Below are positions 1-9,196 of a DNA stretch of 64,000 nt, in pieces (the stretch's first letter is position 1; each line of letters begins with the position of its first letter). Source of the DNA: an uncultured Lachnospiraceae bacterium (lineage in GTDB: Bacteria; Bacillota; Clostridia; Lachnospirales; Lachnospiraceae); NCBI GenBank assembly GCA_910586355.1, contig CAJUHJ010000010.1, forward strand, positions 1 to 64,000, in the 5' to 3' direction. The position numbers and the translations under genes were made by a program. A model generated the notes under the pieces. The model was not told the DNA's origin and ran no database searches. It saw only the letters and a program-made list of their open reading frames with translations.

Positions 1-14
1 TATCCATGCCATCA

Positions 15-998
15 TTATATCTTATTGATAGCTTTTTGAAAATTGATTTCCGTGTTCAAATATGCAGAAAAACTCAGTTGTCTTTCTTTGAAAGAAGATA
101 CCTTCCGTTCCTTTATATAATCCCCCTTAGAAAGAGAACTGCATAGTAATGGAGAATGTATGTCATATTTACTGCAGTTACTATGGATAATCGCCGGATT
201 TTCTACTGCATAACAATATTTACATCCACTTTTACAGGTGTCATATACTCCAATTTCTATGCTTTCCACACAGCCGCATTCTAATCGCTGGTTTCTGTCT
301 TTCCCTACGTGTAATTCAAAACCAGATAACGCCTCTATCCTTTTTTTATCAATACAACAGCCTTTTAAAATACCATATTGTGACAATCCGTATCCTTCGG
401 CACAGCTTTCGATTGACATATCATGCGCTCTGGCAGCTTCTCCTATTTGTACTGAAACTTCCTTTATCATAGACGGCGTTGGTTTATAAACGCCTATATC
501 TGAAAAGTTCTGTCTGTTCTTTTGATAGAAATCAACATAACTGATCACGCAGGTATCAGTATAGCCTTCTAACGCAGCTGCAATCTGTCCAAATGCTTTT
601 ATATGATATTCGGGAGTATACCTGTCCGTAAATAAAATAGGGTCATATCTCCAAATCACCTTATTCTTTCCGATTTTTTGAGATAATTCCTGAAATATCG
701 GTATCATCACTTCTTTTTTATGTGGAATATTGGGTTCAATATCTGCTCCGTATCCTGTCAATGTAAATTGAAAATAATACAAAAATTCAGACAATTCATC
801 TAAGCGGGACATCATGGGTTTTGGATTTTTCGTCCAAAATACAATACAGTCTATGGTGTCTGGGGATAAACAAATTTCGCTAATCTGATGTCTGTTTCTC
901 GGATTCCGTACATATACATACCCTTCTTTTATCCTATTATAAAACCAGTCTGAATAATAATTTGGAATATCGCTTCTGCGACTGACGCTTAAAACCAT
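15..998 (-). CDS. DUF1848 domain protein with C-terminal cysteine cluster
   Basis: The 327-residue protein opens with the VLSVSRRSDIP block and keeps the FWTKNP and WRYDP blocks that I associate with the DUF1848 family. The C-terminal third carries CGC and then CKSGCKYCYA, a CX3CX2C arrangement resembling an iron-sulfur site of radical-SAM type. No substrate is known to me. The start at 998 is chosen because GGAAGGAAGG lies just upstream; an in-frame start at 1043 would place the N-terminus inside an inverted repeat. It lies downstream of gdhA on the same strand. The family call is fairly firm; the function is unknown. Confidence 0.8.
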   Translation of the reverse strand: MVLSVSRRSDIPNYYSDWFYNRIKEGYVYVRNPRNRHQISEICLSPDTIDCIVFWTKNPKPMMSRLDELSEFLYYFQFTLTGYGADIEPNIPHKKEVMIPIFQELSQKIGKNKVIWRYDPILFTDRYTPEYHIKAFGQIAAALEGYTDTCVISYVDFYQKNRQNFSDIGVYKPTPSMIKEVSVQIGEAARAHDMSIESCAEGYGLSQYGILKGCCIDKKRIEALSGFELHVGKDRNQRLECGCVESIEIGVYDTCKSGCKYCYAVENPAIIHSNCSKYDIHSPLLCSSLSKGDYIKERKVSSFKERQLSFSAYLNTEINFQKAINKI

Positions 999-1027
999 TC
1001 CCTTCCTTCCTTTTGCACAAACATAGA

Positions 1028-1070
1028 GTAAGAAAAGCCCCATAAACCTCTGTTTTGGGACTTTTCTTAC
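1028..1070 (-). terminator. Inverted repeat downstream of gdhA, possible terminator
   Basis: Arms at 1028-1041 and 1057-1070 form a 14-bp stem, fully paired on the minus strand if one G-U pair is allowed. It starts 21 bases after the gdhA stop. No long U-run follows on the minus strand, so termination is plausible but not certain. It overlaps the extended 5' end of the DUF1848 frame and supports the shorter start for that gene. Confidence 0.45.
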
Positions 1071-1091
1071 ATTTATCTTTTCAATCTGGTT

Positions 1092-2426
1092 TTATACAAC
1101 ACCCTGAGCTAGCATGGCCTCTGCAACTTTCTCAAATCCTGCAATATTTGCACCCATAACATAGTTGCCCTCTTCGCCGTAACGTTTTGCGGCATCGTCT
1201 ATATTGTGGTAAATATTTATCATAATCTGTTTCAATTTGGAATCTACTTCTTCAAATGTCCAGCTTAATCTTTCACTGTTTTGAGACATTTCAAGCGCTG
1301 ATGTCGCAACACCGCCGGCATTTGCAGCTTTGCCGCCTATAAACCATACGCCGTTTTCCTGAAGATATTTTGTTGCGTCAATCGTTGTCGGCATATTTGC
1401 ACCTTCGCAAACCGCTTTACAGCCGTTAGCAACCAACTGTTTTGCATCGTCAATCAACAGTTCATTCTGTGTCGCGCATGGAAGCGCAATGTCACATTTT
1501 ACAGACCAAACGCCGCGTCCTTCGTGGTACTCTGCTCCCGGGCGGGCTGCTGCATATTCTGTCAAACGTGCGCGTTTTACTTCTTTTACTTCTTTTAACA
1601 GTGCAACGTCAATACCTTCCGGATCATAAATCCATCCTGTTGAATCAGAACATGTTACAACTTTAGCGCCCATCTGCTGTGCTTTCTGCGTTGCATAAAT
1701 TGCTACATTTCCTGCGCCGGAAATGACAACCGTCTTCCCTTCCATAGATTCTCCATGGCATTTCATCAATTCTTCCGTAATATACAGCAAACCGTATCCA
1801 GTAGCTTCTGTACGAGCCAGAGAACCGCCGTAAGACAATCCTTTTCCTGTCAAAACACCTTCATACGTGCCCTTGATTTTCTTGTACTGTCCAAACATAT
1901 ATCCGATTTCCCTTGCGCCCGTTCCAATATCTCCGGCCGGGACATCCACATCCGATCCAATATATTTGCCAAGTTCTGTCATAAAGCTCTGGCAAAAAGC
2001 CATCACTTCACGGTCTGATTTGCCCTTCGGGTCAAAATCTGCACCGCCCTTACCTCCGCCAATTGGAAGCCCTGTCAGGGAATTTTTGAAAATCTGCTCA
2101 AATCCTAAGAATTTAATAATACCTGTATTTACAGAAGGATGTAAACGGAGTCCTCCTTTGTACGGTCCAATCGCATTATTGAACTGGATTCTATATCCTG
2201 TATTTACCTGAACCTGTCCATTGTCGTCTACCCACGGCACACGGAATTTGAACTGTCTGTCCGGTTCCGTCAGCCTCTCTAAAAGAGCTTCCTTACGGTA
2301 TTTTTCTTCATTAGCCTCAATTGCAGGCTTTAAAGATTCTAATACCTCTTCAACTGCCTGAAGGAACTCCGGTTCCGACGCATTTTTCGCTTTTACTCTT
2401 TCGAGTACCTCGTCAACATAACTCAT
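1092..2426 (-). CDS. gdhA: NADP-specific glutamate dehydrogenase
   Basis: This cytosolic enzyme interconverts 2-oxoglutarate plus ammonia and glutamate, and in this size class normally serves ammonia assimilation. At 444 residues it matches the hexameric bacterial family. The catalytic glycine-rich segment GGGKGGADFDPKGKSD and KGGLRLHPSVN lie near residues 90-135. The Rossmann motif GAGNVA is near residue 240, followed by the asparagine-rich cofactor region. The start follows AAGGAGAT at good spacing. It is monocistronic in appearance, with its own promoter at 2543-2571 and an inverted repeat after the stop. Confidence 0.97.
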   Translation of the reverse strand: MSYVDEVLERVKAKNASEPEFLQAVEEVLESLKPAIEANEEKYRKEALLERLTEPDRQFKFRVPWVDDNGQVQVNTGYRIQFNNAIGPYKGGLRLHPSVNTGIIKFLGFEQIFKNSLTGLPIGGGKGGADFDPKGKSDREVMAFCQSFMTELGKYIGSDVDVPAGDIGTGAREIGYMFGQYKKIKGTYEGVLTGKGLSYGGSLARTEATGYGLLYITEELMKCHGESMEGKTVVISGAGNVAIYATQKAQQMGAKVVTCSDSTGWIYDPEGIDVALLKEVKEVKRARLTEYAAARPGAEYHEGRGVWSVKCDIALPCATQNELLIDDAKQLVANGCKAVCEGANMPTTIDATKYLQENGVWFIGGKAANAGGVATSALEMSQNSERLSWTFEEVDSKLKQIMINIYHNIDDAAKRYGEEGNYVMGANIAGFEKVAEAMLAQGVV

Positions 2427-2542
2427 TGCTTAATCTCCTTTTCAAAATATTTGTACATCTTCTGTAACTGCCTCCACAGGCCTGTGCAATAATAGTACCA
2501 GACGCTGGAACATGATTCAGCCATTTTCTGTACACTAGGTTT

Positions 2543-2571
2543 ATTTTAGTATGAAATAAAAGATTTCGCAA
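2543..2571 (-). promoter_or_regulatory. Candidate sigma-A promoter of gdhA
   Basis: On the minus strand TTGCGA (2566-2571) and TAAAAT (2543-2548) are separated by exactly 17 bases. The -10 element lies about 115 bases upstream of the gdhA start, leaving a leader of roughly 110 nt. Identified by eye from consensus match and spacing only. Confidence 0.5.
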
Positions 2572-2597
2572 TAATTTTTTTCTAATACGGCCAAAAT

Positions 2598-3272
2598 TTA
2601 CAGCCGGACATCCACCGGTACATATCCGTTTTGATATTCTTTCTGCTCTTTTTCTTCCGACTCTTCTTTTTCTTCCTCTTTTGAAGATTTCTTTTCCACA
2701 GTATCTTTTGCATGTTCTTTTAAGGACTTATCGGCTTGGGCAAGCTGCTTCATCTGTCCCTCCTCTGCGTCCGCTATTTTTTGACCTATTTTTGACAGTT
2801 TCTCCTGTTTGACCTCCACATTTGCGCTCCTGGACGCATCTTGTTTGATTTCCATTTTCAGCACATTTGCTTCAGCTTTCATATGTACGACAGTTGACCC
2901 CTGCTCTTTCGCCTGTTTTATGGACACATCTGCCGAAATCATTGACTTCATACTGTCTTTTGATAAATTTTCCTTTGTATCTGGCTCAGATTTCTTTTTT
3001 TCCGCCGCCATCTGCTGTTGTTTTTCTCTTCTCTGTTCAACCTGATGCTGCCGAAGCTGATTGTTCAAATCTGTAATCTTCTGCGATAATTCCTGGCGCT
3101 TTTTCATTTTATCTTCCATACTAAGTTCCTGATTTGCAGATAACTGCTGCATTTCTTTCTGTGCCTGTGCAATCTGATTCTTGATATTTTTTGTAAAAGC
3201 ATCTTCCTCTAAAACGCCAGACGCACCCGTCTGACCTGCCGCTAACGCTCCGTTCATGCCTCCAATTTTCAT
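2598..3272 (-). CDS. FlxA-like family protein
   Basis: A 224-residue, strongly charged, coiled-coil-rich protein. After the MKIGGMNG start, residues 25-95 form a heptad-like helix rich in Gln, Lys and Glu (for example NIKNQIAQAQKEMQQL), which matches the FlxA-like family. The C-terminal half is low-complexity Lys/Glu. In Escherichia coli flxA belongs to the flagellar regulon, but the molecular role of the family is unknown to me. The start at 3272 is chosen over 3320 because AGGAGG sits 7 bases upstream. It has no signal peptide or membrane span. Its stop lies about 25 bases before the gdhA promoter. Confidence 0.75.
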   Translation of the reverse strand: MKIGGMNGALAAGQTGASGVLEEDAFTKNIKNQIAQAQKEMQQLSANQELSMEDKMKKRQELSQKITDLNNQLRQHQVEQRREKQQQMAAEKKKSEPDTKENLSKDSMKSMISADVSIKQAKEQGSTVVHMKAEANVLKMEIKQDASRSANVEVKQEKLSKIGQKIADAEEGQMKQLAQADKSLKEHAKDTVEKKSSKEEEKEESEEKEQKEYQNGYVPVDVRL

Positions 3273-3388
3273 TTTAATACCTCCTGTTATTGAATCTGTA
3301 CTGTTTCCTGTTCCAACCACTTTTTCGGCTAAAAAAACAATATCTCAAGCTAAATGTTATGAAACATCTTTTTTTTGTTGTAAAGTAC

Positions 3389-4759
3389 CTAAAAAATCAT
3401 AAGCATTACACAAAGCTGAAATTCTGATTCTTCCTGTTTTATATCAATGTCCCCATAGTAACTTTGCGCCACCTTCCGAATATTTGCAAGCCCATAACCA
3501 TGACCTTCTCCTTCTTTTGTCGTCTGTATAAGCCCGCTGGTTTCATCTACAAGCCGTTTTGCTGCAGCGCTGTTTTTCACCTCTATTAAAAAAGCATTTT
3601 TTTTGCAGTAAGAAAAAATTTTTATATATGGGTTTTCACATTCCACCGCCGCCTCTATTGCATTACTTAAGGCGTTATTCAAAATGACGCTGATATCAAA
3701 TACATTCACATTCCCACTTTGAGGATAATGAAAATCGTGGTAAAATGCAATTCCCTGTTCCAATGCTTCTTTCTCCTTTTCCTTTAAAATCACATCTGTA
3801 ACCGGATTTTGGCTTTTCATTTCAACCACGGCTTTATCATATTGCCGTTTCAACTGACTCATATAATTTTTTGTGTCTTCATTCTCTCCATAAAGATTTT
3901 CTAATATCATTATATGATTTCCCATATCATGTTTTAAGCTTCGGATTTCCTGATACAAATTTTCTGATTCCCTGATATGCCGCTTTATGTCTTCAATCTG
4001 ATGAAACAAAACTACTTCTTCTTTCTCTTTTTGCTGCGCATCTTTTATTCTCTGGTAAACTACTACCATAACAAACATTGTCAAAAATGATACAGCCTGA
4101 TAAAAGAATAAAACCCATTTATATTCACTATGTAAATGATAAAAATTCCATTTCGTGTCTTTTTCATATATTTTTGTAAAATAAACAAAAACAAACCATC
4201 CCATTGCTGCCAAAAAGGACGGCGCCAGCATAAGGAACATTTCTTCCCGTTTCATTTTGTCCCTTTTACAAACATAGACGCGATGAATCAAAGCAACCAT
4301 AGCTGCCATCACAAAAAATTTTAATACAAATGATAGGATTTGCAAGAACAGATAAAGCCCAAACTGCTTCCAAATTTGATTCATCATCTCCGGAGGCAGA
4401 ATGAGCTTTTCATATAAAATATCCCATGGAAGCAGAGCGCATCCCCATGAAATCCACTCCATCAGAAAAAATGTGATAGAAAGGAAAAAATTTTTTTCTT
4501 TATTTTCCCTGTCAAGATAATTCATTGCAAAAAAAGTAATTAAGATACCAATTGCATATGCCGTTATTCCTTCCATTTCATAAGGGCAGAATTTCAGATA
4601 TAACATGACTGCTACATAAGTGAAGCCCACAAGGCCGGATTTTTGATTTTTTTGTAAAAAAGGATATACAAAATAATAATAAAATCCGCCGTTTATAAAT
4701 ATTTCAGTTGTACTTGACGCATTCATTACAATATCCCAATAAAAGTCTATATCTGCCAT
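3389..4759 (-). CDS. GHKL-type sensor histidine kinase (AgrC-like)
   Basis: A membrane sensor kinase paired with the adjacent LytTR regulator. Residues 1-235 hold about six hydrophobic segments. A coiled linker leads to the phosphoacceptor helix SLKHDMGNH (His277), the ATPase N-box NNALSNAIEA and the glycine box GHGYGLANIR near residue 425. This architecture matches peptide-sensing AgrC/ComD-type kinases, although no precursor peptide gene is visible nearby. It starts 4 bases after the regulator stop, so the two are co-transcribed. The signal is unknown. Confidence 0.9.
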   Translation of the reverse strand: MADIDFYWDIVMNASSTTEIFINGGFYYYFVYPFLQKNQKSGLVGFTYVAVMLYLKFCPYEMEGITAYAIGILITFFAMNYLDRENKEKNFFLSITFFLMEWISWGCALLPWDILYEKLILPPEMMNQIWKQFGLYLFLQILSFVLKFFVMAAMVALIHRVYVCKRDKMKREEMFLMLAPSFLAAMGWFVFVYFTKIYEKDTKWNFYHLHSEYKWVLFFYQAVSFLTMFVMVVVYQRIKDAQQKEKEEVVLFHQIEDIKRHIRESENLYQEIRSLKHDMGNHIMILENLYGENEDTKNYMSQLKRQYDKAVVEMKSQNPVTDVILKEKEKEALEQGIAFYHDFHYPQSGNVNVFDISVILNNALSNAIEAAVECENPYIKIFSYCKKNAFLIEVKNSAAAKRLVDETSGLIQTTKEGEGHGYGLANIRKVAQSYYGDIDIKQEESEFQLCVMLMIF

Positions 4760-4763
4760 ATTG

Positions 4764-5480
4764 TCAGTCTCTTTCTCTTCTTTGATTGTATCGCAGGTAT
4801 GCTTTCACAAACTGAGGATAGTTTTTCTTTGCAATCAGCGCCGTCCCTTTTTCCAGCTGAATTTCAGAAGCATTATATTTCACGATATACTTAAAGTTGA
4901 CAAGAAACGCCCTGTGCGTACGAAAAAAGTTCTCTCCGGCCTCTTTTTCCAATTCTGACAGCCTTCCATAATATTCTATATCCTCATTTGCCGTATGCAG
5001 CATCACTTTACGCCCATAGACTTCTGCATAGACGATTTGTGTAAGGCAGACCCGAAAATGCGTACCTCCGGCATTTATCATCAGATATTTTTCTTCCTGT
5101 TTACGCGGTGCGTTTTTTGAAACTGTCAAATACTGCTCTGCCGCAGCCTGTAACACTTCTGCAAATTTTTCATCTGTAAACGGTTTTATCAGATAATGAA
5201 ATGCGCCTACGTCAAAAGCCTGAAATACATAGTCTTCGATTACTGTCACAAAAACAAGAATCATATTTTTATTATGCTTTCGTATTTCCTTTGCTGTCTC
5301 CATACCGTTTTTTCCCTGCATTTGAATATCCAAAAATAAAATATCCGGCTGCTTTTGCGCTGTAAGCAGTTCTTCGCCGGAGGAACAACATAAAACCTCC
5401 GCCGACGGATATTGCGCTTTTATTTTTGTTTCAAGTATTTTTTGCACTTCTATTTCATCGTCACATACTGAAATTCTCAT
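4764..5480 (-). CDS. LytTR-family response regulator
   Basis: Cytoplasmic transcription regulator of 238 residues. The receiver domain (about 1-120) has the acidic pair at Asp7-Asp8 and a phosphorylation site at Asp51 in FLDIQMQG. The C-terminal half is a LytTR DNA-binding domain ending in FVKAYLRYNQRRERD, with the FRTHRAFLVN signature. The start at 5480 is preferred because GGAGG stands 5 bases upstream. It overlaps the end of niaR by 20 bases, which makes it part of the nad transcription unit. The target genes are unknown. Confidence 0.92.
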   Translation of the reverse strand: MRISVCDDEIEVQKILETKIKAQYPSAEVLCCSSGEELLTAQKQPDILFLDIQMQGKNGMETAKEIRKHNKNMILVFVTVIEDYVFQAFDVGAFHYLIKPFTDEKFAEVLQAAAEQYLTVSKNAPRKQEEKYLMINAGGTHFRVCLTQIVYAEVYGRKVMLHTANEDIEYYGRLSELEKEAGENFFRTHRAFLVNFKYIVKYNASEIQLEKGTALIAKKNYPQFVKAYLRYNQRRERD

Positions 5481-6036
5481 GGTTTCCTCCGGCAGATTCT
5501 TTCCAAAAATCAATCGGCTCATAATCCCTAAGCTCCGCCAAAAATCCTCTTTTCTGCAGTTCGTTTTGAATCTGGTCTAAAATCTCTTCTGATTCTGCTA
5601 TTACTGTATGATAATGAAACCCGGCCGTAACATCCTTTAAAGATTTTGAACTTCCGCCTTTTAATTTTTCTAAATATTCTTTTACATCCCGACGGGATTT
5701 TAACCCCATTTCCACTCGTATCACATCATAAATTTTATGATAAACAAATTCATCTTTCACCATGCCGCCAAAATCTACATATAAATTTAACTCTTCTTCC
5801 ATTTCATCATCCGAATGATGTACTTTAAAAATTCTCTGGCAGTCAACGGCCTCTCCCATCATATAACCACGGCAGGTACTGATAATTTCCCGCTTCTGCG
5901 CGCGAAGCAGCGCAATATCCTGCACAACGACCTGGCGGCTGACCTCTAACATCTTCGCTAAAGCAGCCCCGGAAACCGGATGCCCGGCGCCCCCTAAAAT
6001 CTCAAGCATTTTCTCCCTTCGTTGTTCTCCGCTCAT
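5461..6036 (-). CDS. niaR: NiaR (YrxA) transcription repressor of NAD biosynthesis
   Basis: 191 residues: an N-terminal winged helix-turn-helix (about 5-60, with LEVSRQVVVQDIALLR as recognition region) followed by a 3H ligand-binding domain. The histidines expected of that domain are visible in KVHHSDDE, YHKIYDV and GFHYHTV. NiaR proteins bind niacin and repress NAD synthesis or niacin uptake genes in Bacillota. Its position directly after nadC is the usual autoregulated arrangement. Its C-terminus overlaps the LytTR regulator start. Confidence 0.9.
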   Translation of the reverse strand: MSGEQRREKMLEILGGAGHPVSGAALAKMLEVSRQVVVQDIALLRAQKREIISTCRGYMMGEAVDCQRIFKVHHSDDEMEEELNLYVDFGGMVKDEFVYHKIYDVIRVEMGLKSRRDVKEYLEKLKGGSSKSLKDVTAGFHYHTVIAESEEILDQIQNELQKRGFLAELRDYEPIDFWKESAGGNHENFSM

Positions 6037-6052
6037 ACGACTCCCTCTTTCC

Positions 6053-6910
6053 TTAAGAAACCGGGTGTAAATTTTTCAAAGAAATGTCCAGAATGGGCGC
6101 AGAATGTGTCAGTGCACCACTGGAAACATAGTCTACACCAAGGTTTTTGATTCTCTCAATATTTTCCCGCGTCACATTCCCAGAAATTTCTATTTCTGCC
6201 TTATGGCCGATTAAAGAAACCGCCTCTCTCATTATTTCCGGCGTCATATTATCCAGCATAATAATATCTGCCCCGGCTTCTAACGCCTCTTTTACCATAT
6301 CTAAGTTTTCCACTTCTATTTCAATCTTGCGAACAAAAGGAGCATACTCTTTTGCCATATGTACCGCCTGCTTTACGCCTCCCGCAGCGCCGATGTGATT
6401 GTCCTTTAAAAGTACGCCGTCTGTCAGATTGTATCTATGGTTGTTTCCTCCTCCAATACGAACGGCATATTTTTCAAATATCCGGTTGTTTGGAGTCGTT
6501 TTTCTCGTATCTAATAATTTAATGCCCGTCCCTTCTAAAAGCGCTGCAATCGAACGGGCGTATGTGGCAATTCCGCTCATTCTTTGCAGATAATTTAAAG
6601 CTGTACGCTCACCGGATAATAATACCCGAATATCTCCGCGCACTTTTGCCATGCGCTCGCCTGATTTAACAAAATCTCCGTCTTTCACAAACAAATTCAC
6701 TTCTACTTTTTCATCTAACAGCGCAAATACCCGCGCAAATACGTCTAATCCACATATAATACCATCTTCTTTACAAATCAAGTCCACTTCACCAAGACAA
6801 AATTCCGGCATAACCGCATTTGTCGTAACATCTTCACTTGTAATATCCTCTTTTAATGCGCTCAAAATAAATGGATCTACGTTTAATTTCATTGTTATTG
6901 GATCATACAT
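6053..6910 (-). CDS. nadC: Nicotinate-nucleotide pyrophosphorylase (carboxylating)
   Basis: Converts quinolinate and phosphoribosyl pyrophosphate to nicotinate mononucleotide, carbon dioxide and pyrophosphate in the cytosol. The 285-residue length fits. TRKTTPNNRIFEKYAV followed by GGGNNHRYNLTDG and LLKDNHI marks the phosphoribosyl-binding active site, and the barrel motif VEVENLDM follows near residue 200. It overlaps nadB by 16 bases, implying translational coupling, and is followed 16 bases later by niaR. Confidence 0.96.
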   Translation of the reverse strand: MYDPITMKLNVDPFILSALKEDITSEDVTTNAVMPEFCLGEVDLICKEDGIICGLDVFARVFALLDEKVEVNLFVKDGDFVKSGERMAKVRGDIRVLLSGERTALNYLQRMSGIATYARSIAALLEGTGIKLLDTRKTTPNNRIFEKYAVRIGGGNNHRYNLTDGVLLKDNHIGAAGGVKQAVHMAKEYAPFVRKIEIEVENLDMVKEALEAGADIIMLDNMTPEIMREAVSLIGHKAEIEISGNVTRENIERIKNLGVDYVSSGALTHSAPILDISLKNLHPVS

Positions 6911-8196
6911 TCTCTATTCAACCTCTCAATCTCATCTAATATATTTTGTTTATAGCCGGCCGCCAAAGCCGCCTCGTTTTGATATATTGAAAAATCTAAG
7001 TCTTTGACCGTCGTTTCTATGCATATTGTATTAAAATCTATTGCTGCAATGTCTCCGGCCGCACGTTTTGCAAATACCAGACTTTCGAGCAGGGAATTGC
7101 TCGCCAAACGGTTTTTCCCATGAACACCGTTACAAGCCGTTTCTCCGACTGCATACAACCGCTCCATGGAAGTGCGACAGAACTTATCCACTTTAATCCC
7201 TCCCATAAAGTAATGCTGCGCCGGAACGACTGGAATACATTCATGGAATACGTCATATCCCTTTTTGCGGCAATACTTTACAATATTAGGAAAATGCCTT
7301 TCAATCTCTTCCTTTGGAATATGTTCCATGGATAGCCAAACAAACGGCATACCATCTTTTTCCATCTGTTCAAATATTTTTTTCGTCAATGTGTCTCTTG
7401 GAAGAAGCTCATTGACAAAACGTTCTTTTTTTGCATTATAAAGGACGGCTCCCTCTCCGCGCACAGATTCCGAAATTAAAAAACTCCGTTCTTCTTTTTG
7501 TTCTGTATAAAATGTCGTCGGATGAATCTGTACATAATTAATATGCTCCAATTCAATTCCATGCGATAATGCAACTGCAATTCCATCTCCTGTTAAATGC
7601 CTGTAATTCGTCGTATGCGGATACAGTCCCCCGATTCCTCCGCAGGCAAGTACTGTGACATCTGCCGTAATTGTATCTATCTTCCCTTCACAGTCACGAA
7701 CCACCGCGCCATAGCAGGCATTTTCTTCATAAAGAATATCTAACATTGTACAGTATTCCACAATCTTGATATTTTCGGACTGCCTGACCTGTTCCAACAA
7801 TTTTACCGTAATCTCTTTTCCCGTAATATCTGCATGAAATAAAATTCGTTTGGCAGAATGACCGCCCTCTCTCGTAAAACACAGGCTTCCGTCCGCCTCT
7901 CTATGAAAATCCACTCCATATTGCAGCAAATCTCCAATTGTATCCTGTGAAGAACGTATCATAATCCCGACTGACTCTGGATCATTCTCATAATGCCCGG
8001 CGTGCATGGTATCTTCAAAGTAACTTTCAAAATCCGCTTCGTCCTTTAACATACATATCCCGCCTTGCGCCAAAAATGAGTCACTGTGCTCAATTTTATC
8101 TTTTGTTATCATTAAGATATTTTTATCTTTTGGAAGATGAAGCGCACAATACAGCCCTGCACAGCCCGTTCCTATAATTAATATATCTGTTTTCAT
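6895..8196 (-). CDS. nadB: L-aspartate oxidase
   Basis: FAD enzyme oxidising L-aspartate to iminoaspartate, the first step of de novo NAD synthesis. The dinucleotide motif IIGTGCAGLYCA is at residues 5-16, and the substrate-domain motifs SFLAQGG, REGGHS and HPTTFYTEQ follow. GENACNG-like GETACNGVHGKNRLASNSL is present near residue 360. At 433 residues it is shorter than the roughly 530-residue enzymes and lacks most of the C-terminal helical extension, as in many Clostridia. It sits 20 bases downstream of nadA. Confidence 0.95.
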   Translation of the reverse strand: MKTDILIIGTGCAGLYCALHLPKDKNILMITKDKIEHSDSFLAQGGICMLKDEADFESYFEDTMHAGHYENDPESVGIMIRSSQDTIGDLLQYGVDFHREADGSLCFTREGGHSAKRILFHADITGKEITVKLLEQVRQSENIKIVEYCTMLDILYEENACYGAVVRDCEGKIDTITADVTVLACGGIGGLYPHTTNYRHLTGDGIAVALSHGIELEHINYVQIHPTTFYTEQKEERSFLISESVRGEGAVLYNAKKERFVNELLPRDTLTKKIFEQMEKDGMPFVWLSMEHIPKEEIERHFPNIVKYCRKKGYDVFHECIPVVPAQHYFMGGIKVDKFCRTSMERLYAVGETACNGVHGKNRLASNSLLESLVFAKRAAGDIAAIDFNTICIETTVKDLDFSIYQNEAALAAGYKQNILDEIERLNRECMIQ

Positions 8197-8216
8197 TCTG
8201 CCTCCATATTCGGCCG

Positions 8217-9134
8217 TTAAAGAGCCAGCTGTAACATCTGCTTAAGCGGCCGCTTCGCCCGTTCCATCACCTGCTCATCCAAAAGCACCTCTGGGCAGCG
8301 TCCTGTTCCCATATTTTCTAAAACATATGTAATCTTTTCTAACGTCACTTTTTTCATGTCTGGACAAACCTGTGAAGGAATCACCGGATAAAATTTCTTA
8401 TCAGGATTTTCCTTCTCTAACTGATGAAACACTCCTGTTTCCGTCGCAATGATGTACTCTTTTGCCGCGTTATCTTTTGCATAGTGGATGATTTCCATTG
8501 TACTCCCCACAAAATCTGCCAAATCCAACACATCTTCTGCACATTCTGGATGGGCGAGAATCGGCACATTTGGATATTTCTCTTTTGCTTCTAACAAATA
8601 TTTCCGCTCTATACTCTTGTGCGTGGGGCAATATCCACTATGATAGATAAATTCCTTTTCCGGAACCTGCTTTGCCACAAAATGAGCCAAATGACTGTCT
8701 GGTATAAAATAAATCTGTTTCTGCTCCATTTTCTTTACAACTTTCACTGCATTTGAAGATGTGACGCAGACATCAGACTCTGCCTTCACCTCTGCTGATG
8801 AATTTACGTAACAAACCACTGCTGCATTTGGATTTTGCCTTCTGACTTCTTTTACTTGTTCTGCAGTGATCATATCCGCCATTGGACATCCCGCCGTCTC
8901 ATCTGCCATATAGACATGTTTTGTAGGATTTAAAAGCTTTGCGCTCTCGCCCATAAAGGACACTCCGGCAAACAGAATATTTTTCTGTGTTGTATTTGCA
9001 GCCGTCTTTGCCAAGGCAAAAGAATCTCCCACAAAGTCTGCAATTTTCTGAACTTCCCCATCAACATAATAATGTGCCAGAATAATTGTATCTGTTTCCT
9101 GCTTCAATTTTCTTATTTTCTCGCTGATATTCAT
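8217..9134 (-). CDS. nadA: Quinolinate synthase
   Basis: A [4Fe-4S] enzyme condensing iminoaspartate with dihydroxyacetone phosphate to quinolinate; 305 residues. ILAHYYVDGEVQKIADFVGDS near the N-terminus and three conserved cysteine regions (CYVNSSAEVK with DVCVTSSNA, SGYCPTH, and QVCPDMKK) identify the cluster-binding family. The start at 9134 follows GGAGGG at about 4 bases; an upstream ATG at 9158 lacks such a site. First gene of the nadABC-niaR unit, with a near-consensus promoter just upstream. Confidence 0.96.
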   Translation of the reverse strand: MNISEKIRKLKQETDTIILAHYYVDGEVQKIADFVGDSFALAKTAANTTQKNILFAGVSFMGESAKLLNPTKHVYMADETAGCPMADMITAEQVKEVRRQNPNAAVVCYVNSSAEVKAESDVCVTSSNAVKVVKKMEQKQIYFIPDSHLAHFVAKQVPEKEFIYHSGYCPTHKSIERKYLLEAKEKYPNVPILAHPECAEDVLDLADFVGSTMEIIHYAKDNAAKEYIIATETGVFHQLEKENPDKKFYPVIPSQVCPDMKKVTLEKITYVLENMGTGRCPEVLLDEQVMERAKRPLKQMLQLAL

Positions 9135-9167
9135 ATGTCCCTCCGATATTTCTTTCATATTTTGGGC

Positions 9168-9196
9168 ATTATAACACAGTTTTGCAAAGCTGACAA
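9168..9196 (-). promoter_or_regulatory. Promoter of the nad operon
   Basis: On the minus strand TTGTCA (9191-9196) and a perfect TATAAT (9168-9173) are 17 bases apart. The -10 is about 33 bases upstream of the nadA start codon, so the leader is very short. This is one of the best sigma-A matches in the window. Confidence 0.75.
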
